Origin: CAVDHB01 sp963608705
Lineage (GTDB): Bacteria; Bacteroidota; Bacteroidia; Bacteroidales; Bacteroidaceae
Reading direction: 5' to 3'
DNA length: 14,606 nucleotides
NCBI GenBank assembly: GCA_963608705.1
Contig: CAVDHB010000060.1
Span: 1 to 14,606, forward strand
Part shown: positions 8,489 to 14,587 of the stretch, in pieces
How the letters are laid out: every line of letters starts with the position of its first letter
How positions within the stretch are numbered: the first letter of the stretch is position 1
Notes under the pieces: model-generated
Seen by the model: only the letters and a program-made list of their open reading frames with translations
Database searches by the model: none
What the model was told of the DNA's origin: nothing
Program-made: the position numbers and the translations under genes

Positions 8489-10285
8489 TCACGCCAAGTC
8501 CAGTCCGAACTTGTTCTTCAAGGCAATCAGGCACGGATTCTTTTTCCCCATTTCCAGAAACAGCTGCTGCGGTGTCTGCGGGAGTGTCACCTCTTGCTGG
8601 TTCACTTCTATGCGCATCTCCACCCCGCTATTGTGAAGCTGCGCTCTCAAAAAGTTCACAATGGCCGGGGCATAGGCGTTAAAAAACTTTTTCACATTCT
8701 CATTCTCCACCGTCACCTGAAACACATGCTTGTCCACCAGTGTCGGACGCATTATCTTCATGCGCTCACTGACCGCTCTCTCCGTAACGGGAAGCGTCTG
8801 CGCATACTGCAACCACAACATACGCAATTGCTCTTCCGTAAAACTCTTCTGCTCTTCCACCACAGGAGCGGATTTCCCCGCAGACACCACCTGTCGGGGA
8901 GCAGCTTCCGATGGAGCGGACGGACGCAAGCGGACGGCTATGCGCACATCTCCTTTCTTGAATACGGGGACTTTCCGGGCTGACTGGGAAGAGTGTCCGG
9001 GAACAATGGAAGATACACCTGCCTCGGAAGCAGGTGTCGGATAAGCGGTGCTGGATTCCCGCATTGTGGAAGCGGCTGTCTCCTGTTGAGCGGGGGAAGA
9101 AGGCGTGGGCTGAGCCGCAGCCTCCTTTTTAAATATCGGTTTTAAAACATCTTCACGGCCCGAAGGCCGGGAGGAAGGGTCGTCTGGTTCAGCCGCCTGT
9201 TCGAGCTGAATCAAGGTCAGTTCCACTAACAGCCGTTTGTTGTTGGAAGCCCGGTAAGCCACGTCGCAGTCATTACACAGTTTCATGGCACGGTACAAAT
9301 AGTCAGCCCTAAACTGTCTGGCCGCTTCCGCATACCTGTCCCTCACATTCTGCGCCACTTCCAGCAGGGGAAGCGTCTGTGCGTCCTTGCTGACCAAGAT
9401 ATTGCGGAAATGAGAGGCCAATCCCTGAATGAACTGGTTACCCTGAAAGCCTTTGGACAGAATCTCGTTGAACGTAAGCAAAAGTTTCGTCACATCATGC
9501 GCCAACACAGCGGAACTGACCATGAAATAATACTCATAGTCAAGCACATTCAAGTCTTTGATGACATCGGCGTAAGTTATCTTCCCACCGCCAAAAGAAG
9601 CGGCCTGGTCGAAGATTGACAATGCATCTCTCATTCCTCCGTCGGCTTTCTGCGCAATGACGTGCAACGCCTCTTCCTCACAAGGACTCACACCCTGGTC
9701 TGCCGCCACCTTTTGCAAATGACGCACAATGTCAGCCACCTCCATCCGCTTGAAGTCATAAATCTGGCAGCGGGAGAGAATCGTGGGAAGAATCTTGTGT
9801 TTCTCCGTAGTGGCGAGGATGAAAATGACATGAGCGGGCGGTTCCTCCAACGTCTTCAAAAAGGCATTGAAAGCCGCCGTGGACAGCATGTGCACCTCGT
9901 CGATGATGAACACCTTGTACTTACCCACCTGTGGCGGAATGCGCACCTGCTCTATCAACTGGCGGATTTCCTCCACCGAGTTGTTAGAGGCCGCGTCCAG
10001 CTCCTGAATATTGAAAGAGCGACCCTCGTTGAACGCCTTGCAAGACTCGCACTGGTTGCAAGCGTCCCCGTTGGGAAGCGGACTGAGACAGTTGATGGTC
10101 TTTGCGAAAATACGGGCGCAAGTGGTCTTCCCCACTCCTCGAGGTCCGCAGAAAAGATAGGCATGCGCCAGCTTTCCTGTCTGGATGGCATTCCGCAGGG
10201 TAGTGGTCAAAGACTGCTGTCCGACCACCTCGTCAAAAGTCTGTGGCCTGTATTTACGGGCCGACACAATATACTCTTCAGACAT
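8489..10285 (-). CDS. dnaX: DNA polymerase III subunits gamma and tau
   Basis: Clamp-loader ATPase that opens the beta clamp at the replication fork and, in its tau form, holds the polymerase. It has 598 residues. The AAA+ module is complete: Walker A GPRGVGKT (47-54), the zinc-binding cysteines Cys66, Cys76, Cys79 and Cys82, Walker B with DEVH (129-132), sensor 1 (FILATTEKHK) and the SRC arginine finger (171-173). The collar domain follows to about residue 365. A Pro/Ala/Ser-rich linker (about 370-480) leads to a C-terminal tau-like domain. The start MSEEYIVSARKYRPQTF is the family's usual N-terminus. A leftward -7 element lies at 10366-10373, giving a leader of roughly 75 nucleotides that contains palindrome copy 2. 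No convincing frameshift signal for a separate gamma form is seen. Confidence 0.97.
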   Translation of the reverse strand: MSEEYIVSARKYRPQTFDEVVGQQSLTTTLRNAIQTGKLAHAYLFCGPRGVGKTTCARIFAKTINCLSPLPNGDACNQCESCKAFNEGRSFNIQELDAASNNSVEEIRQLIEQVRIPPQVGKYKVFIIDEVHMLSTAAFNAFLKTLEEPPAHVIFILATTEKHKILPTILSRCQIYDFKRMEVADIVRHLQKVAADQGVSPCEEEALHVIAQKADGGMRDALSIFDQAASFGGGKITYADVIKDLNVLDYEYYFMVSSAVLAHDVTKLLLTFNEILSKGFQGNQFIQGLASHFRNILVSKDAQTLPLLEVAQNVRDRYAEAARQFRADYLYRAMKLCNDCDVAYRASNNKRLLVELTLIQLEQAAEPDDPSSRPSGREDVLKPIFKKEAAAQPTPSSPAQQETAASTMRESSTAYPTPASEAGVSSIVPGHSSQSARKVPVFKKGDVRIAVRLRPSAPSEAAPRQVVSAGKSAPVVEEQKSFTEEQLRMLWLQYAQTLPVTERAVSERMKIMRPTLVDKHVFQVTVENENVKKFFNAYAPAIVNFLRAQLHNSGVEMRIEVNQQEVTLPQTPQQLFLEMGKKNPCLIALKNKFGLDLA

Positions 10286-10292
10286 TCAATCA

Positions 10293-10306
10293 GTGTTTAG
10301 TGTGTA
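10293..10306 (+). repeat. 14-mer related to the tandem repeat at 12347-12384
   Basis: GTGTTTAGTGTGTA matches the 14-bp unit GTGTTTAATGAGTA at 12347-12360 in 12 of 14 positions and in the same orientation. It lies between the dnaX start codon and palindrome copy 2, so that a 14-mer followed by a palindrome occurs on each side of the helicase gene. Confidence 0.55.
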
Positions 10307-10323
10307 GAAACGTAATCAATCGC
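10303..10323. repeat. Degenerate half-copy of the palindrome family
   Basis: These 21 bases match 10327-10347 (the left part of palindrome copy 2 plus flank) in 17 of 21 positions. All four differences are transitions. The two lie in direct tandem 24 bp apart, which suggests an old duplicate or decayed copy next to the intact one. Confidence 0.6.
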
Positions 10324-10329
10324 TAATGC

Positions 10330-10353
10330 AGAGACGCGATCAATCGCGTCTCT
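10330..10353. repeat. Dispersed REP-like palindrome, copy 2, in the dnaX leader
   Basis: Arms AGAGACGCGAT (10330-10340) and ATCGCGTCTCT (10343-10353), 11 bp and perfect, with centre CA. It lies between the dnaX -7 element (10366-10373) and the dnaX start codon, so the dnaX mRNA leader should carry this hairpin. It lies upstream of the helicase promoter. Confidence 0.9.
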
Positions 10354-10365
10354 ACTTTGTGGACA

Positions 10366-10373
10366 CAAAGGTA
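10366..10373 (-). promoter_or_regulatory. -7 promoter element of dnaX
   Basis: Read leftward, 10373-10366 is TACCTTTG, an exact TAnnTTTG match and the same octamer as upstream of the AlbA_2 gene. A weak TTTCG -33-like element lies about 23 bp upstream (10397-10401), a little farther than usual. The start codon of dnaX is 80 bp downstream. Confidence 0.55.
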
Positions 10374-10425
10374 CTAAAAATAATTCGAAAGAGAAGCGAA
10401 ACACGGGATTTTTACCTTGACTTCC

Positions 10426-10457
10426 TTTGCGACATTGCCGCCAATCCGCTATCTTTG
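10426..10457 (+). promoter_or_regulatory. Bacteroides-type promoter of the helicase gene
   Basis: TTTG at 10426-10429, a 20-bp spacer, and TATCTTTG at 10450-10457: a full match to the TTTG-N19-21-TAnnTTTG consensus. Transcription would start near 10463, about 15 nucleotides before the ATG at 10478. An earlier in-frame ATG at 10427 lies inside the promoter and is therefore not the start. Confidence 0.85.
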
Positions 10458-10477
10458 CAAGCCAAGATACACAAACA

Positions 10478-12361
10478 ATGGATAAGATACAAGCAGTCTC
10501 CCCCGTGAAGGAAATACAACGGATGAGAGACTTATTGAGAATGGAATATGAATACGAGCGGAACGAGTTCACCCAAGAAAGCGTCCGCACGGGGATTCTG
10601 AAGAAGGTACGACAGGGACTTTGCTGGAGTCCTGTCCGCATCGGCAGGAGCTATTACAACTCCTTGAATCAGTTCGTGGTGGAGATTTACCGCCCTGCCG
10701 ACGAGGAAGACATCGAACACCAGTTCGAAGCAGGCACTCCCGTTTGCTTCTTCGCCATGGAGGAATGGGACAAGCCACGGTATTTCCGTTTTTCCGCCAC
10801 TGTCAGTTATGTGCAGGACGACCTAATGGTGGTACAAGTGCCCGATGCTAATGCCGTCGCCTCGCTCCAGTTAGCGGAAGAAGTGGGCGTACAAATCGCT
10901 TTTGACGAGACCTCTTACCAACTCATGTTCGAGGCACTGGGCGATGTGGCCGCAGCAGAAGACAACCGGACAGCTTATCTGCGAGACCTTTTCTATACAT
11001 CCCGCAAGGCGGAGAAATTCTCCTTCTCCCCTATCCGTTTCCCGTGGCTGAACCCTGCGCAAGAGAAAGCCGTGAACGAGGTGCTGTGTTGCAAAGACGT
11101 GGCCATCGTACACGGGCCTCCGGGCACAGGCAAGACCACCACATTAGTGGAAGCCATCTACGAGACACTGCGCAGGGAGAGCCAGGTGCTGGTCTGCGCC
11201 CAAAGCAACATGGCCGTAGACTGGATTAGCGAGCAGTTAGTGGACAGAGGCATCCAAGTCATGCGTATTGGGAATCCGGCCCGAGTAAATGACAAGATGT
11301 TATCATTCACATACGAACGCCGCTTTGAGAATCACCCCGACTATCCGGCCTTGTGGGGCATCCGGCGCACCATCCGGCAACTCTACAACCAGAAGAAGAC
11401 GGCCTCGGACAGGGAACGCCTCAGCCGCAAAATCGGAGCGTTGAAAGAAAAAGCGGACGAGTTGGAGTTCCGCATCCGCTACCAGTTGTTCAACGAGACG
11501 AGGGTCATCGCCTGCACCTTGACAGGCTCGGCCAACAAAACACTGTCGGGCATGAAGTTCAGCACTCTCTTCATAGACGAGGCGGCACAGGCCATGGAAC
11601 CCGCCTGTTGGATTGCCATCCGCAAGGCAAGCCGGGTGATTTTCGCTGGAGACCACAAACAGCTTCCTCCCACCATCAAATGCTACGAAGCGGCCAAAAA
11701 GGGACTGGCCGACACACTGATGGAGAAAATAGCCTTACGAAAGCCTGAAGTGGTCACGCTGCTGACCACCCAGTACCGCATGAACGAGCGTATCATGCGT
11801 TTCTCCAGCGACTGGTTCTATGGCGGCAAAGTGGTGTCCGCCCCGGAAGTAAAATACAGAAGCATACTGGACTATGACACCCCGATGGAATGGATTGACA
11901 CGGCGGATGCGGTGGAGGAAAGAAAATACACCGGGAAGCTGAACAAGGAAGAGGCCAGACTGACTATCGATAAGCTGAAAGAGTACATCAGCAAGATAGG
12001 AAAAGAAAGACTGCTTGACGAACGCATCGACTTTGGCATCATCACGCCTTACCGGGCGCAAGCCACACTGTTGCGACAGCTGCTGAGAAAAGAAAAGACC
12101 TTGAAACCCTTCCGAAACGCATTGACCGTAAACACAGTGGACGGCTTCCAAGGACAAGAGCGGGATGTCGTTTTCATCTCCTTAGTCCGTGCGAACGAGA
12201 AAGGGGAAATCGGCTTCCTCACGGACTTGCGACGCATGAACGTGGCCATCACACGAGCCAGAATGAAGCTGTTTATTATAGGTAATGCGGAAACGCTTTC
12301 CCATCACCCGTTCTACAAGAAACTTTACCACTACATCACGGATTTAGTGTTTAATGAGTAA
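10478..12361 (+). CDS. UPF1-like superfamily 1 DNA/RNA helicase
   Basis: ATP-driven 5'-3' helicase of the UPF1/IGHMBP2 (SMUBP-2) group of superfamily 1; substrate in bacteria unknown. From Met at 10478 it has 627 residues. An N-terminal beta-rich region (about 35-185) resembles the accessory domain of this group. Motifs then follow in order: GPPGTGKT (213-220), motif Ia region with AQSN (241-244), a charged helical insert (about 300-335), DEAAQ (367-371), GDHKQLPP (391-398), QYRM (432-435), VDGFQGQE (554-561) and RRMNVAITRAR (585-595). All are intact. The open frame extends to 10427, but a strong promoter covers that stretch and fixes the start. The gene stands alone, divergent from dnaX and convergent with a lipoprotein gene, and is bounded on both sides by related repeats. 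Its stop codon lies at the junction of the first two units of a 14-bp tandem repeat. Confidence 0.93.
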   Translation: MDKIQAVSPVKEIQRMRDLLRMEYEYERNEFTQESVRTGILKKVRQGLCWSPVRIGRSYYNSLNQFVVEIYRPADEEDIEHQFEAGTPVCFFAMEEWDKPRYFRFSATVSYVQDDLMVVQVPDANAVASLQLAEEVGVQIAFDETSYQLMFEALGDVAAAEDNRTAYLRDLFYTSRKAEKFSFSPIRFPWLNPAQEKAVNEVLCCKDVAIVHGPPGTGKTTTLVEAIYETLRRESQVLVCAQSNMAVDWISEQLVDRGIQVMRIGNPARVNDKMLSFTYERRFENHPDYPALWGIRRTIRQLYNQKKTASDRERLSRKIGALKEKADELEFRIRYQLFNETRVIACTLTGSANKTLSGMKFSTLFIDEAAQAMEPACWIAIRKASRVIFAGDHKQLPPTIKCYEAAKKGLADTLMEKIALRKPEVVTLLTTQYRMNERIMRFSSDWFYGGKVVSAPEVKYRSILDYDTPMEWIDTADAVEERKYTGKLNKEEARLTIDKLKEYISKIGKERLLDERIDFGIITPYRAQATLLRQLLRKEKTLKPFRNALTVNTVDGFQGQERDVVFISLVRANEKGEIGFLTDLRRMNVAITRARMKLFIIGNAETLSHHPFYKKLYHYITDLVFNE

Positions 12362-12384
12362 TGTTTAATGGGTAGTGTTTAATG
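12347..12384 (+). repeat. 14-bp tandem repeat spanning the helicase stop codon
   Basis: Three units in a row: GTGTTTAATGAGTA (12347-12360), ATGTTTAATGGGTA (12361-12374) and a partial GTGTTTAATG (12375-12384). The first unit encodes the last residues of the helicase and two bases of its TAA. A related 14-mer lies at 10293-10306 on the other side of the gene. Confidence 0.8.
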
Positions 12385-12414
12385 TTTATCCGCATTGTAC
12401 CACTAATTTAGGTA

Positions 12415-12436
12415 GAGACGCGATTTATCGCGTCTC
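12415..12436. repeat. Dispersed REP-like palindrome, copy 3
   Basis: Arms GAGACGCGAT (12415-12424) and ATCGCGTCTC (12427-12436), perfect, centre TT. It is in the convergent gap 53 bp after the helicase stop codon. Read rightward the stem is followed by CGCTTTT, so it could act as a modest terminator of the helicase mRNA. Confidence 0.9.
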
Positions 12437-12488
12437 CGCTTTTCATAGTGTTTTAATATCTTACCTATCACAGCATCACTGACGAATG

Positions 12489-12504
12489 TGGAGATGGGAT
12501 GAAT
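12489..12504. repeat. Degenerate half-copy beside palindrome copy 4
   Basis: TGGAGATGGGATGAA (12489-12503) is a 15-bp direct repeat of TGGAGACGCGATGAA (12504-12518), matching at 13 of 15 positions and directly abutting it. As at copy 2, an imperfect left half sits in tandem with an intact palindrome. Confidence 0.6.
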
Positions 12505-12505
12505 G

Positions 12506-12527
12506 GAGACGCGATGAATCGCGTCTC
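12506..12527. repeat. Dispersed REP-like palindrome, copy 4
   Basis: Arms GAGACGCGAT (12506-12515) and ATCGCGTCTC (12518-12527), perfect, centre GA. It is identical to copy 1 including the immediate TG and TAC flanks. It lies 39 bp beyond the stop codon of the leftward lipoprotein gene, without a T-tract on that side, so it does not look like a standard terminator. Confidence 0.9.
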
Positions 12528-12566
12528 TACTAGAATGTTCCATACATATATTTTACACAGTCTTCC

Positions 12567-13580
12567 TCAATAGAAAACGAAGAGGATGGTGCCGTTCAGC
12601 GTCACTACCTTGCTCTTGAAGTTGAAAGTCACGTTGTCAAAGCGTATGCTGACATCCTCCCCAGTGGCTTCCATCACTCTCATCGAACCGCTGCTTATCT
12701 CGCTCGTACCTAACAGTCCCAACAACGGGTGAAGATGGGGATGTCCGAGAATCACGGGATAGGTTGTCGGTTCGTCTTTCTCTTCCTCCTCTTCCACCAT
12801 TTCTCCATGTTTTCTCTTGTAGGCGTCACTCGTAGGGTCGTTCTCGTCGTCCTCTGGGATGGGGTACTTTCCCTCTTCTCCCGGTAAAACTTCATCTATG
12901 TCATCACTAAGCCCTATATCACTAGGCTTGAGGTCTCCCAAGTCTCCGTGAGATTTCGCCTGCGGGCTTTCGGAGTTGAGTATGTTATCTATACTTAATT
13001 CGCTCCCGGAACCACGGTCGGGCGTGTAAGTAGCATCATTATCAACCTCATCCTCGCAATTGTATGTTCCCTGTGAAGAGCCGTCCTCCTGAAAATAATA
13101 GCCGCTTCTGGTATTCCCACTCTGGTTGGTCTGCCTCAGTCTTTCATCAGCGTTATCAGACTCCCCTTCAATGGCATCGGACTTATAGGCAAGTTCCGTC
13201 AGCTTCCCCTTCGAAGCGTGCGACCCGCCATTAAGCGCAAGCGTGCGCATACCCTCCGAAGAGCCTTGCACGCTTGAAGTAAGGTTATTGTCCGTCATCT
13301 GGCAGACGGAGCTTTTGTCGAACGTCTGTCCCTCCTTGAAAGAGGCCGGGCTGGAAAGCACCGACTTATTCAGAAACAGAGTGAACGGAGACTGGGAGGG
13401 AATTTCCTCCTGTAGTTGGATGTCCGCCACAGCCCAGCCATATTCTGTACTGAACGTCATCGAGGCGTTCTCCACGGGGAAAGTATGTCCGTTGATGGTG
13501 ACTGACGCATCCTGCGTCTGACAGCTTTGGCACAGCAGCAACACTGCGCTGACAATGCCGGTTATTATGGTCTTTTTCAT
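12567..13580 (-). CDS. Putative lipoprotein with acidic low-complexity middle region
   Basis: A 337-residue protein I do not recognise by name. The start at 13580 gives a signal sequence MKKTIITGIVSAVLLLCQSC with a probable lipidated Cys20. The box LCQSC is atypical, but placement and length fit lipoprotein export. The frame runs on upstream to 13655, but those codons cover a hairpin, so the longer start is unlikely. Residues 25-95 form a beta-rich domain (VTINGHTFPVE). Residues about 95-275 are hydrophilic, rich in Ser, Gly, Asp and Glu, with runs such as EEEEE at 263-267. The C-terminal 45 residues (SSGSMRVME, FDNVTFNF, LNGTILFVFY) match motifs in the neighbouring gene's product. A His/Leu-rich patch (GHPHLHPLLGLLG) lies at 279-291. 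It is probably a cell-envelope protein. No promoter is seen in the 95-bp gap, so it may be co-transcribed with the gene at 13676. Confidence 0.75.
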   Translation of the reverse strand: MKKTIITGIVSAVLLLCQSCQTQDASVTINGHTFPVENASMTFSTEYGWAVADIQLQEEIPSQSPFTLFLNKSVLSSPASFKEGQTFDKSSVCQMTDNNLTSSVQGSSEGMRTLALNGGSHASKGKLTELAYKSDAIEGESDNADERLRQTNQSGNTRSGYYFQEDGSSQGTYNCEDEVDNDATYTPDRGSGSELSIDNILNSESPQAKSHGDLGDLKPSDIGLSDDIDEVLPGEEGKYPIPEDDENDPTSDAYKRKHGEMVEEEEEKDEPTTYPVILGHPHLHPLLGLLGTSEISSGSMRVMEATGEDVSIRFDNVTFNFKSKVVTLNGTILFVFY

Positions 13581-13604
13581 GGCTATAGTATTATTATAAA
13601 TGAA

Positions 13605-13651
13605 ATCCCCGGCACGGACTCGTTTGGTAGTAGCGAGCACGCACCGGGGAT
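13605..13651 (-). terminator. Strong hairpin between the two lipoprotein genes
   Basis: Arms ATCCCCGG (13605-13612) and CCGGGGAT (13644-13651), 8 bp and perfect, extended inward by G-T/G-C pairs and CGAG/CTCG. Read leftward the stem is followed by TTTCATTTATAATA. It lies between the stop codon at 13676 and the start at 13580, so it could be a terminator, an attenuator lowering expression of the second gene, or an mRNA-stabilising 3' end. Confidence 0.65.
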
Positions 13652-13675
13652 GCATATATCCACACAGCTTAGAAC

Positions 13676-14524
13676 TTATTCGGCTTGTTGATAATCAAAT
13701 TTAATCGTTCCGTCTATTACATAAGTGCTACCATTAATCGTGAATGTGAGTTTTTCAAACACTACTGTCGTTGATAATATTGTTCCAAAATCCCCCTCGG
13801 TCATCTGTGTGTCCACTAGGGTTCCAGCACCACTTGTGATGGTGTTGTCCATACTATTCATGGCTAAACCTACATGCCCTTTTTCTTTATTTATTATATT
13901 ATCATAGTCAAAGTATACAGTTTCTTTTACCGTAGGATCTTCTTCGCTCACAAACGTTACTTTTTCATCTTCACCACGTAACCGTTCCGCTTTCTCCACT
14001 TTGTACTTTTTCCCATCCTTAACAAGTGAGCCTGGATAGTCCTTTCCACCATTGGGGTAATGCCCCACGAACTCGAGAGTTCCGTTTAAACTATAGTTAG
14101 CACGCTTACCATCCTCAATTTCATTTGTGAAATGAACATCGTCGAATTTCAAGGTAATACCCTGATCCGTTATTTTAGTGATAGTTATAGTACCAGATGT
14201 GATTTCGTCCCCGCCTCCACCGTCACTAGCGAAAGCATGAATATACTTCACTTCGGCACCTTCCCTTACGTCATCCATGCGAAGATATAACTCTACATCC
14301 GACAAATGACTATATTGGGAAGAGAATCTAGCATAAAGCCTTTTGGGTTCAGTTTTATTTACTTCTGTAGAATAAAGAGAGTAACTTATTCCATTTCTTT
14401 CAATTGAAAGAACTTTTTGCTCTGGAACTACCTCACCATTGCCGTTATTGTTATTGAACTGATTTAAACTTTTGTATACCCTCCAAATAAGAGTGTAAAA
14501 GCACAGTGTTTCATAGAAAAATCC
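13676..14524 (-). CDS. Beta-rich lipoprotein-like protein, 5' end unresolved
   Basis: A 283-codon frame open from 14524 to its stop at 13676, with a coherent, low-GC, beta-rich product of unknown family. It has no ATG before 14278. The only earlier conventional alternative is TTG at 14305, yet clearly protein-like sequence continues upstream (FNNNNGNGEVVPEQKVLS), as expected just after a lipoprotein signal peptide. Two similar modules follow: one with ITSGTITITK, LKFDDVHFT and YSLNGTLEF, and a second with ITSGAGTLVD, VVFEKLTFTI and YVIDGTIKF. Both resemble the C-terminus of the downstream lipoprotein. A promoter at 14580-14587 and ATGs at 14564 and 14514 lie upstream in other frames, so the signal-peptide region appears shifted out of frame: by real decay, phase-type variation or sequencing error. 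It may therefore be a pseudogene. Expression with the downstream gene is likely if it is transcribed. Confidence 0.6.
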   Translation of the reverse strand, partial: GFFYETLCFYTLIWRVYKSLNQFNNNNGNGEVVPEQKVLSIERNGISYSLYSTEVNKTEPKRLYARFSSQYSHLSDVELYLRMDDVREGAEVKYIHAFASDGGGGDEITSGTITITKITDQGITLKFDDVHFTNEIEDGKRANYSLNGTLEFVGHYPNGGKDYPGSLVKDGKKYKVEKAERLRGEDEKVTFVSEEDPTVKETVYFDYDNIINKEKGHVGLAMNSMDNTITSGAGTLVDTQMTEGDFGTILSTTVVFEKLTFTINGSTYVIDGTIKFDYQQAE

Positions 14525-14576
14525 TTATATTATGGTGACCAAACTCATAAAAAAGTTTTCTCATGTACACTGTGCT
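14500..14576. repeat. 10-bp perfect inverted repeat around the leader of the lipoprotein gene
   Basis: AGCACAGTGT (14500-14509) and ACACTGTGCT (14567-14576) are exact inverses across a 57-bp spacer. In the leftward transcript the first arm is at or near the predicted transcription start. The second begins two bases after the ATG at 14514, so pairing would fold up the initiation region. Confidence 0.75.
14511..14564 (-). other. Short upstream ORF overlapping the next ATG
   Basis: ATG at 14564 opens a 17-codon frame (MRKLFYEFGHHNIRIFL) ending in TGA at 14513-14511. That stop overlaps the ATG at 14514 as ATGA. The second ATG reads MKHCAFTLLFGGYTKV and stops. The frame could be a leader peptide, or the out-of-frame start of a lipoprotein signal peptide: removing one T from its T6 run gives MRKLFMSLVTII. 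Confidence 0.4.
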
Positions 14577-14579
14577 CGA

Positions 14580-14587
14580 CAAAGATA
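14580..14587 (-). promoter_or_regulatory. -7 promoter element of the lipoprotein genes
   Basis: Read leftward, 14587-14580 is TATCTTTG, an exact TAnnTTTG match and identical to the helicase -7 octamer. The position of the -33 element would be at or just beyond the right end of the window. Transcription should start about 14573, inside the left arm of the inverted repeat. Confidence 0.65.

Noticed and set aside
9121..9140. Possible dnaX frameshift signal: TTTAAAAAGGAGG on the coding strand in the linker
   Set aside because: The zero-frame context is not a proper slippery heptamer, the A-run is only five long, and the -1 frame does not stop soon after, so a gamma product is not supported.
10427..10477. 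Upstream ATG extending the helicase by 17 codons
   Set aside because: The stretch contains the full promoter (TTTG at 10426, TATCTTTG at 10450), so transcription must start after it.
77..12527. CRISPR array made of the palindromic copies
   Set aside because: Copies are thousands of bases apart with no regular spacers and no cas genes.
13581..13655. Longer start for the 12567 lipoprotein gene at 13655
   Set aside because: It would place 25 residues before a clean signal peptide and run through the hairpin at 13605-13651.
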